This document shows, piece by piece, positions 51,910 through 60,984 of a stretch of 64,000 bases of DNA. Source of the DNA: Siphonodentalium dalli. Taxonomy: Eukaryota > Mollusca > Scaphopoda > Gadilida > Siphonodentaliidae. The stretch is from contig CP136067.1 in NCBI GenBank assembly GCA_032622095.1, positions 199,786,052 to 199,850,051 of the forward strand. The letters run 5' to 3'. Position 1 is the stretch's first letter; each line of letters opens with the position of its first letter. Both the position numbers and the translations under genes were made by a program. Below the pieces are notes generated by a model. It saw nothing but the letters and a program-made list of their open reading frames with translations, made no database searches and was not told where the DNA came from.

Positions 51910-52643
51910 CCCTTCCATGTCTGGAGCGTCCTGAAATTTTACGAAAAATCCTGTGCCAATGCATTCTCTTATATATGCAAGTCTCCCATAGGGAGCCTCG
52001 CTTATATAAGATAATATATTGGCCTAGCAATACTTACATACAAATTGTACCTTGACCCTGTAAGCCAGCAGTGCATTCTCTTATATATGCTCGGCTCCCT
52101 ATGGGAGATTCACTTATATTATAGAAAGCACTGGCACAGGATCTTTAACCCTTTACCCAACAGAACGACCCTGTGCCAATGCATTCTCTTTTATATGCGA
52201 GTCGACCATAGGTCGCCTCGCATATATAAGAGAATGCATTGGCTTAACACATATTAAAAATTATAAAATTGTCAAAGAATGTAGAAAAATATTATAAAAA
52301 TTGTTAAAAAATGTAAGAAAAAATTCTAAAATTGTTAAAGAATGTAAGAAAAAATGGTAAAAAGTGTTAAAAAAAGATTTTTTTTTAGGCCAATGCATTC
52401 TCTTATATATGCGAGGCGACCTATGGTCGACTCGCATATATAAGAGAATGCATTGGCACAGGGCATAACTGTAACCATCACAATGTGGTCAATGAACCAG
52501 TTCCAATGATATCCATATTTGTATGGTGTTATTGAGACAGACCAAAGATATTTTAGGCTGTTGAAGCTTTATTTGGGCGTTTTTGGCCGGTTTGTTGGGT
52601 AAAGGGTTAATGCTGCACCAGCACAGCTCCCCTCATGAAAGGG
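51910..52643. mobile_element. piggyBac-like MITE (CCCTTCCATG termini), interrupted by another
   Basis: It runs from CCCTTCCATGTCTGGAGC to CCTCATGAAAGGG, with TTAA at 51906-51909 and 52644-52647. It holds two hairpin modules with a CTCCC...GGGAG loop. A second TTAA element (52149-52606) is inserted in its ATCTTTAATGCTGCACC segment. Confidence 0.82.
52149..52606. mobile_element. piggyBac-like double-hairpin MITE, CCCTTTACCC termini
   Basis: Ends CCCTTTACCCAACAGAACG and (reverse complement) CCCTTTACCCAACAAACCGG, with TTAA at 52145-52148 and 52607-52610. The homologous site at about 44527 lacks the insertion and has a single TTAA. Two hairpins in opposite orientation flank an AT-rich spacer. Confidence 0.88.
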
Positions 52644-52734
52644 TTAAAGGTCCATCCCATATCGTGGGATTCAGGGACGTTTTATCAGTATAATCAGTAG
52701 CTTGCTCAATTCTAGAAGTTTGTCGCCTAAAGTC

Positions 52735-52986
52735 CAAGCCTTGAAATAGGGTGTCTGTCATTTGCAGAATGAGGTCCCCAGAGGGTGAATTTAGTGATGC
52801 TACCCCCGCATAGCAGGCTAGCATCACCAAATTCACCCTCTGGGAACCTCATTCTGCTGAGGTGTAAGCAGAATGAGGTCCCCAGAGGGTGAATTTGGTG
52901 ATGCTAGCCCACTATGCGGGGTAGCATCACTAAATTCACTTAATCACTAAAGTCTGCAAATGACAGACACCCTATTTCAAGGCTTG
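52735..52986. mobile_element. hAT-like MITE with two GCAGAATGAGG hairpins
   Basis: Outer ends CAAGCCTTGAAATAGGGTGT and its inverse. Two palindromes (GCAGAATGAGGTCCCCAGAG...) lie inside. An 8-bp duplication CTAAAGTC flanks it (52727-52734; 52987-52994). Confidence 0.83.
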
Positions 52987-53367
52987 CTAAAGTCACATTT
53001 AGGCTGAAAGTTTCTAGATTTGAGCAATCTGTTGATTGGAGTAAGGCAAAACAAAAACTCTTTGTTTCCGATACCCTGGCTGGCTGAGATTATCTTGCCT
53101 GCCTCAATTTTTTTGTTAATTTTCTCCAGAAAGCTAGTTACCTGTTAGAGTGTCAATGTGATTATTTATTGTTTTTCCTAATTCCAAAAGCAAAAATAAG
53201 TGGGTTAATAAGCTCAACATTGGTAGAGATCTTACTGGAGAGTGAATGAACAAGGGACAACATGTTTTTATCCAAGGTTTAAAAAAAAAAATCCCTGCCT
53301 ATCTGGAAACTTTTCCCAATATTATTGGAAACCGAGAAGTTTTTGTTTTGTCCTAATTGTGTTTTCG

Positions 53368-53606
53368 ATTAAAGATGTGTTCATGGTTCCTGGCACTTTA
53401 TATTAAAGATGTGTTCATGGTTTCTGGCACTTTATATTAAAGATGTGTTCATGGTTCCTGGCACTTTATATTAAAGATGTCCTCATGGTTCCTGGCACTT
53501 TATATTAAAGATGTCTTCACAGTTCCTGGCACTTTATATTAAAGATGTCTTCACGGTTCCTGGCACTTTATATTAAAGATGTGTTCATGGTTCCTGGCTC
53601 TTTATA
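53368..53606 (+). repeat. 34-bp tandem repeat, 7 copies
   Basis: The unit is ATTAAAGATGTGTTCATGGT then TCCTGGCACTTTAT. Copies vary at TGTGTTCA/TGTCTTCA and ATGG/ACGG. Confidence 0.93.
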
Positions 53607-53765
53607 TCCCTTTTCCGATATTTAACCCTTTCTTGACAAAATGGATTCTCTCATCATTATAAAAGTATATTTTGGAATGGTCTATTTGTTCATCTGGAGG
53701 GGTGTTTAGCAAATATAAGCAAATGAAACAAGACAAACAGATAATACAATATTGGCCATTTGGTG

Positions 53766-54018
53766 CAAGCCTTGAAATAGGGTGTCTGTCATTTGCAGAA
53801 TGAGGTCCCCAGAGGGTGAATTTAGTGATGCTACCCCGCATAGCGGGCTAGCATCACCAAATTACCCTCTGGGGACCTCATTCTGCTTACACCTCAGCAG
53901 AATGAGGTTCACAGAGGGTGAATTTGGTGATGCTAGCCCGCTATGCGGGGTAGCATCACTAAATTCACCCTCTGGGGACCTCATTCTGCAAATGACAGAC
54001 ACCCTATTTCAAGGCTTG
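53766..54018. mobile_element. MITE with two GCAGAATGAGG hairpins
   Basis: Same termini and two-hairpin layout as 52735-52986, about 1 kb away. The flanks show no obvious 8-bp duplication. Confidence 0.82.
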
Positions 54019-54435
54019 ATTACTCATCAATGAGTATTTAGTAAAGAAAGTGGTTAAAATAAAATATTGAGTCAAGAACATACATGTACATGTATATAGC
54101 CAAAACACTTATCATATAACAAAATTAGATAATAATTTTGTCCTCTTATTTATTACAATAAAATAGCCTGATATATATAGAGGGACAGATGTAATTGTGC
54201 AAAAGGTGCCAGAAAGATACTGAAATAGTTTTTTCGGTACCCTGTTAAAATACATGTTCACAAAGTTTGCCAATCGGGAACATTTCCATCACCATATAAA
54301 TTATTTGATGAATTCTTAAGTTTGAGGGTGTACCTTCAATTCTGGAAGTTTGTAATAAATTTGCCGTAAGGCCACAATAAAGCGATTGCTAGATTTAATT
54401 TTAATGGGCGAATTAATTTTGTTATTTCGGTTTAA

Positions 54436-54808
54436 CCCTTTACCCAACAAAACGGCCAAAACCGGCCAAATAAAGCTTCAACAGCCTAAAATATCTTCGG
54501 TCTGTCTCAATAGAACCATACAAATATGGATATCATTGGAACCAGCTCCTTGACCACATTGTGATAGTTACAGTTATGCCCTGTGCCAATGCATTCTCTT
54601 ATATATGCGAGTCGACCATAGGTCGCCTCGCATATATAAGAGAATGCATTTAGCACTTTTTACCATTTTTTCTTACATTCTTTAACAATTTTATAATTTT
54701 TAATATGTGTTAAGCCAATGCATTCTCTTAAATATGCGAGGCGACCTATGGTCGACTCGCATATATAAGAGAATGCATTGGCACAGGGCCCTTCTGTTGG
54801 GTAAAGGG
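54436..54808. mobile_element. piggyBac-like double-hairpin MITE
   Basis: CCCTTTACCCAACAAAACGG ... CTGTTGGGTAAAGGG between TTAA at 54432-54435 and 54809-54812. Hairpins at about 54582-54650 and 54713-54786. Confidence 0.87.
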
Positions 54809-55076
54809 TTAAAGATAATATAAAAATTGAATGCATGATCAGTTTAAAAGTCAACTAATAGCTTAATTGATGATGGGAAGTATACTATTGCATTAGCCTC
54901 CTCTGCAGATTGATTGTATATCCCAATTAGTACAACCTTTTGTAATGCTGACCATGCACCCATACAAATTTTGCATGGTGCTGGCAGATTCAATGCATGA
55001 TCTAACAGAAACCATGCTATTTGTTGATGAACATACAATGTTTATTAACAATGTGAATAAATTAATTCCCTCAAAA

Positions 55077-55856
55077 GAGAATATATAACATGATCTATCT
55101 ACAGAATATATAACATGATCTATCTATAGAATATATAACATGATCTATCTATAGAATATATAACATGATCTATCTATAGAATATATAACATGATCTATCT
55201 ATAGAATATATAACATGATCTATCTATAGAATATATAACATGATCTATCTATAGAATATATAACATGATCTATCTATAGAATATATAACATGATCTATCT
55301 ATAGAATATATAACATGATCTATCTATAGAATATATAACATGATCTATCTATAGAATATATAACATGATCTATCTATAGAATATATAACACGATCTATCT
55401 ATAGAATATATAACACGATCTATCTATAGAATATATAACACGATCTATCTATAGAATATATAACACGATCTATCTATAGAATATATAACATGATCTATCT
55501 ATAGAATATATAACATGATCTATCTATAGAATATATAACATGATCTATCTATAGAATATATAACATGATCTATCTATAGAATATATAACATGATCTATCT
55601 ATAGAATATATAACATGATCTATCTATAGAATATATAACATGATCTATCTATAGAATATATAACATGATCTATCTATAGAATATATAACATGATCTATCT
55701 ATAGAATATATAACATGATCTATCTATAGAATATATAACATGATCTATCTATAGAATATATAACATGATCTATCTATAGAATATATAACATGATCTATCT
55801 ATAGAATATATAACATGATCTATCTATAGAATATATAACATGATCTATTTATAGGC
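55077..55856 (+). repeat. 25-bp minisatellite, about 31 copies
   Basis: The unit is AGAATATATAACATGATCTA then TCTAT. Four consecutive copies near 55386-55485 carry ACGATC in place of ATGATC; one early copy has TCTAC. Otherwise homogeneous. Confidence 0.97.
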
Positions 55857-55967
55857 TTATTGCTGTTCGTCATGGTAGATGACAGGCTACAACAGTTAGG
55901 GTTAAAAAGAAAAAAATCCAGACAGGACTTAAAAATAGAGGCTGGCAGGGATGATAACATACATGTA

Positions 55968-56072
55968 CAGTAAAGTCCTAAATAATCAACCCCTAAACCA
56001 CAGCAAAATTATGGGTAATTTTTCAGGTTTAGTCGGAAATATGGCTTATTGCCATTCATCGGAAAGCTCTCA
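55968..56072 (+). mobile_element. Tc1/mariner-like MITE, left arm fragment
   Basis: CAGTAAAGTCCTAAATAATC through GGAAAGCTCTC, after TA. The right arm is absent. Confidence 0.72.
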
Positions 56073-56474
56073 GTAAAAGTTAAAGTTTTATCATCCAGTT
56101 GCAGGTGGAAAATGCAATAGCATCGTTCCCATCATCAACTAAGCTATTAGTTGACTTTTAGACTGATATTGAATTCAATACTGATATTGTCTTGAAAAAA
56201 TATGAATATATACATGTATGATGTTTGAAAAAAAAGTTATTGAAATCGAGCAATTTAGTTATTGTGGCCTCAGCTCAATCTTTCATTGTATTATTATCTT
56301 CTACATTGAACCCATGTATACCTGGAGTCCATAGAAAAAAACGTTTTGATAAAGAATATTGTATTAACTGTTTAAATGACCCCCTGAATGTATTGTTACA
56401 TTGTATTTGTACACTTGTACATGTGTATGTGCGTGAATTTTTTTTTTTATAAGTCCACAGGCCCTTATTGTTAA

Positions 56475-56633
56475 CCCTTTCAGTGCCAAGTCCGATTTTG
56501 GTATCAACCCATATTTCCTTGATCATTTTACAAATTTATTGATTATAATAATGTGATACATATAATCAATAAATTTGTAAAATGATCAAGGAAATATGGG
56601 TTGATACAAAAATCGGACTTGGCACTGCTAGGG
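56475..56633. mobile_element. Minimal piggyBac-like MITE, near-perfect 159-bp palindrome
   Basis: CCCTTTCAGTGCCAAGTCCG ... GGCACTGCTAGGG between TTAA at 56471-56474 and 56634-56637. It has the termini of the 25896 family but lacks the GCCAATGCATT module. Confidence 0.87.
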
Positions 56634-56749
56634 TTAAAGATGTTCAGGGTTCCAGACTTCCAGTTAGAATAACAATATAGAAAATCTAATCTAACATCAA
56701 TCAATTTTCGATTGTTTCCACTGATAAATTTGTTCACATACTTGAACAT

Positions 56750-56962
56750 GCCCTGGTGCAGCATTAAAGATCATGTGCCATTGCATATATGATCAAGTCT
56801 CCCACAGGGAGTCTCGCATATATAAGAGAATGCACTGGCTTACACGGTCAAGGTAAATATTGTTAAGCCAATGCATTCTCTATGGGAGACTTGCATATAT
56901 AAGAGAATGCATTGGCACAAGGTTTTTGCAAAATTTGAGGAAGCGCTGCAGTCATGAAAGGA
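56750..56962. mobile_element. MITE with hairpin module, partly deleted
   Basis: Starts near CCCTGGTGCAGCATTAAAGA, has two shortened hairpins (about 56774-56842 and 56870-56925) and ends TCATGAAAGGA before TTAA at 56963. Confidence 0.65.
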
Positions 56963-57019
56963 TTAATGCCCCACAAATTACTACTTCTTTGGGGGATGGT
57001 GAAAAATATATGATTTGAG

Positions 57020-57480
57020 TCAAGGATTTTTGGACTTTGCCTATTTTCGAGGCATTTTTTTACTTTTGACCCAGATTTTTTTTTTTCACAGGAAATTTCG
57101 TCTCACCTTACTAAAGATGTTGCCATGGTCATTTGCCAAATTTTCCTGACCGAGCAGAGCAGGAATTTCTATTAGACCAACTTTTTCGGACTCAACCCAA
57201 AACATTTTCGGCTCAAAAGTTTGGCCCAGGTGGCCATATATGAATATGTGACAATTTGCCAAATTTTCCCAACCGATCAGAGCGAAAACTGAAATGCGAC
57301 CCACTTTTTTGGACACGACCATTTATGACCCCGAACTTGTTCGGGACAATTTCCGTTTATTTTCGGACTTTGCCTATTTTCGAGACATTTTTGAACTTTT
57401 GACCCAGATTTTTTTTCACAGGAATTTCATCTCACCTTACTAAAGACGTTGCCATGGTCATTTGCCACATTTTCCCAAAT
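57020..57480 (+). repeat. Direct duplication of about 115 bp
   Basis: GGACTTTGCCTATTTTCGAG through GTTGCCATGGTCATTTGCCA at about 57030-57135 recurs at about 57364-57465. Confidence 0.75.
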
Positions 57481-57805
57481 TTTTTGAATAAGAAATAATG
57501 AATAAGTAAAAGAATTCATGATGCTTATAAATTCAATGTTATTTCGCATAAACTTTGAAGGCCTTGGGTCTCTTTAACTATTTTGCTGCCAAATGACATA
57601 ATGACGTCTTGTGCTGGGCTGTTGACAATGTTGCCATTTTCCAGTGGAAAAATATAATGGGACTATCACAAAAACCATATAACTGACTCAGTTGAAAGGC
57701 TCAGTGGAACATCATACACTGTTTGAAACTTCAAGATACAGTTATTCCGATGAACCATTCTCTGAGTTCCAGTTATGAATAATGGCCTGCTGCTAGTTTG
57801 CTGAA

Positions 57806-58042
57806 GTGGGTAACTTTTAAGGATTTAGTCGGAAATATGGCTTGTTGCCATTCATCGGAAAGCTCTCGGCGAGAGCTTTCCGATGAATGTCAACAAACCA
57901 TATTTCGCTTGTTGCCATTCATCGGAAAGCTCTCGGCGAGAGCTTTCCGATGAATGTCAACAAGCCATATTTCCGACTAAATCCTGAAAAATTACCCATA
58001 ATTCTGCTGTGGTTAAGGAGTCGATTAATTAGAGCATTACTG
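57806..58042. mobile_element. Tc1/mariner-like MITE, rearranged
   Basis: It begins inside the left arm (GGGTAACTTTTAAGGATTTA), has a duplicated central palindrome (AAAGCTCTCGGCGAGAGCTT twice) and ends AGAGCATTACTG before TA. Confidence 0.8.
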
Positions 58043-58439
58043 TACATGTATGTCATGTATAGCTCACGATGTGCACTTTTTCGTCCATAATAGTTACGGA
58101 CGTCATAGCAGCGAAGAGGTTAAAGAGCTGGTTTTGTACCACAATGAACTCAGTTTTAATTGTATGGCTAGTTATAATTGTAATTTTGACCCATCTCAGA
58201 CTGACAAACTGGGACTGCCTATTTAAAGAGGCACACTCTTTTATTTTCATATTTTGCTCATAACTTTTCTTAACAACAACCCCCTGTGGATAGTTCAGAT
58301 AATGCTGTCCTCTTAAATTGTCCATATGATTGTTCATTATGCAGATATATTATTGAAATAATATATAATATTTCCGTTTTGCTTTTGTTCACATGTTTTT
58401 GTACACCCACTGGGAGGGGGAGTGTTCAGAACAAAAATC

Positions 58440-59060
58440 AAGGAAATGTTTTATTTTTATGTGTACCCATACCGTCCATGTATGGTACACATAATGCCGA
58501 CATCAGAATCGACCGTCCATAGTTCGTCTGTCTGTCCGTCGACACTTGCTATCCGATGCAATAACTGAATTATTTATTCTCGGATCATGTTCATATTTGA
58601 TGTGTATGTTTATGAAGACACACCCCTCACCTGTATAGTTTTTGGTATCGATCAATTGATTGCTTTAGAAATAACTCACTTTCCATCCACCAATAGACAT
58701 GTTTTATCCGATGTAATAACTCAAGTATTTTTTATCAGTTCGTATTCATATTTTTATGTTTACCCATACCATAGTCCGGATTGACCACTCGTCGTTAGTC
58801 CGTCTGTCCGTCCGTCTGTCTGTCTGTCTGTAGACACTTTACGCATGGTGCGATAACTCAAATATTTTCTGTCTGATTGGAACCAAATTTTGTATATGAA
58901 TTTCTCAGCACAACAGACAGACCGAGTTCGAATATGGGTTTGATTCGACTATTTTTAACTGAGTTATGGCCCGTTTTCGAAAAAATATTCACTCTTAAAA
59001 AAAAAATTAAATTAAATTTAGATTGAATTCCTTGCTCAATTTAACCAAAAAAAAAATAAA
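58440..59060 (+). repeat. Two further copies of the GTCCGTCTGTCTGTC repeat
   Basis: 58455-58600 and 58750-59000 repeat CCCATACC..., GACCACTCGTCG... and GGAACCAAATTTTGTATATG, then A-rich tracts. Confidence 0.55.
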
Positions 59061-59109
59061 TAAAAAAAAATATATAATTGTAATTCAATTGAGTATTTGT
59101 CACTTAAAA

Positions 59110-59360
59110 CAAGCATTCTGATTGGCCGAGAGCGGCGAACTTTCGTTTTCGATTCACCGACATCGGCTGCTTCAGCATGCATCAAATCTGAATGTAGCAC
59201 GGTCAAATTTCATCGGCGCAGAACGAGTAGCGAAACGAGCACACCCGCGCATTGTTGTCTATAGATACCGTTCATCGGCCGCTTCAGCGTGCATCAAATC
59301 TGAATGTGGCACGGTACAATTTCATCGGCGCAGAACGGAGTAGAGAAACGAGCCAACCCG
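59110..59360 (+). repeat. Direct duplication of about 100 bp
   Basis: CATCGGCTGCTTCAGCATGC ... CATCGGCGCAGAACGAGTAG at 59160-59240 recurs with few changes at 59273-59350. Confidence 0.75.
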
Positions 59361-59544
59361 CCCCACAGGAAATGGTTACGGAGCAGTGTTCCGAGTAAAG
59401 CAATTAACAAACCCAATGATTTGTGCACGGTGACAACGGCAAAATGAAAGTCTCGATTCGTGTCATGAAAATGACTAAATGATACTTTTCATACAGTTTT
59501 TTTGCAAATTCCTTGCTAGATTGAATTACAATGGAGATAAACGT

Positions 59545-59660
59545 ACCCTGTTTCGTTGTACATTCTGGGATTCGAGCATGAAAACAGTTTGTGAACTCGC
59601 CGGCAAGCGGGCTCGTTCACAAACTGTTTTCATGCTCGAATCCCAGTATGTACAACTCAA
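59545..59660. repeat. Near-perfect palindrome
   Basis: GTTGTACATTCTGGGATTCG ... CGAATCCCAGTATGTACAAC with about 45-bp arms around CGCCGGCAAGCGG. Probably a small MITE. Confidence 0.75.
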
Positions 59661-60359
59661 CAGGTTATGTTTATCTCCTAAATAAAATAAAAAAATTAAT
59701 AATTAAAAACAATTTTGTTTTAAAGTTAACAAAATTTGAATAACTAACACCATTATAACTCTGCCAAGGGTACCCCGAGTCACCAAAGTTGGTTAAATCG
59801 GTCCAAAATCTTGTGTTATGTACTGGTAAATTTGTTTTGAGTGACATTAAATCCAATTCACCGATTCCATCCCATGCCTTTGGACTACTTAGCTATTGAT
59901 AAGGCTATATTATTTTCTGATGTCTCTTATGGCAATGTGCAGATAGTCTGATAAAGAAAGCTATGGTATCTAATTTAAAATAAAGATTCAACAATACACA
60001 TCACATGATATTAACAGTAGACTTGGACATCTGTGCTGCCTTGCACAGCTGAAGATATCACTCTACAGATGGTTTGAGTCATTATAAATGTTATTGGTTT
60101 AATAGAGATGTCAGCTTTCAACATAAACAATTCCTGTGATTTGTTGACAGCTCTGCTATATAATTGACATTAATGGGTCAGCAGTGATGTGGCTTATCTT
60201 AATCTATTTGTTGGTAGAATTTGATATATTATCATTGTAAACTTAAATTGGACTCTCTTAACCCAAGTATTCCATGTCCAGGTCACCTTTCACATTTAAC
60301 CAAATGATGTGGTGGTGCAGCATTACAGATCCTGTACCAGTACCATAAATTCCAATAAT
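59661..60359. other. Intergenic, no feature recognised
   Basis: AT-rich, no open frame with a recognisable domain and no clear repeat structure. Confidence 0.45.
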
Positions 60360-60510
60360 TTGTGTTATGTACATTTGTCTATAATAGTACATAACAGTAT
60401 ACTCTATAATTCAACACAAAACTCTCATTTATGATTCCGATCATAGTAATTTACTATCGCCAAGGGTTGGGTTAACATCTGCCGATCGTGATCGGCCGAT
60501 CGTTTTGGGT
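60360..60510 (+). repeat. Interspersed repeat copy 3 (empty site)
   Basis: GTACATAACAGTATACTCTA ... ATGATTCCGATCATAGTAAT then TTACTATCGCCAAGGG. The Tc1-like MITE present at 41910 is absent here. Confidence 0.65.
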
Positions 60511-60713
60511 CTGGGCACATCTGGAAGACAACCTTTTCTCGTTATAAATGCCATCCCAAATAACTTATTGTCTGTACAACTTGATTATTCAAACAGAAAT
60601 GTTTATATTGAGTTATGAATAAATAAACACACTCGTAGCCATAGCAGAACACACTGAAAAGATAAATGTATTCTTTGCAATGGCAGAAACAGGAATTCCA
60701 AAATCAAAAGTTG

Positions 60714-60815
60714 GCCCAAGATTACCAACTGGGGTCCTCACTTGGTGGTATATACTGTGGTACGGTACCACAGTATATACCGCCAAGGGAGGACCACAGT
60801 TGGTAATCTTCCATT
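60714..60815. repeat. Near-perfect palindrome
   Basis: AAGATTACCAACTGGGGTCC ... GGACCACAGTTGGTAATCTT around GTATATACTGTGGTACGGTA. It makes open frames on both strands that I do not regard as genes. Confidence 0.75.
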
Positions 60816-60984
60816 GTTGCCAACAGACCATTGATGAACACATTGTAGACAGCAAGGGACCATACATTACCCTGTCGGGCACCTTGATTTTCCGGAAACC
60901 GGCGGGATTCCTCCAGACCCCCATCTAATGGTTGATGATGTCCCAGTGTAACAGTTACGAAACACCAGCCAGTTATCGCCTGTG

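Noticed and set aside
43876-54854. Recurrent open frames containing [12 protein letters not shown] or YIRECIGL
   Set aside because: They are translations of the palindromic MITE module, present on both strands and in many copies.
2487-56925. Possible CRISPR-like array of palindromes
   Set aside because: Copies are scattered over 54 kb with irregular spacing and TTAA or other target duplications. The genome is eukaryotic; these are MITEs.
39337-58090. Recurrent open frames containing [20 protein letters not shown]
   Set aside because: Translation of the CAGTAATGCCC palindromic MITE, not a conserved protein.
60613-60928. Overlapping open frames on both strands
   Set aside because: Centred on a near-perfect palindrome, so each is the mirror of the other.
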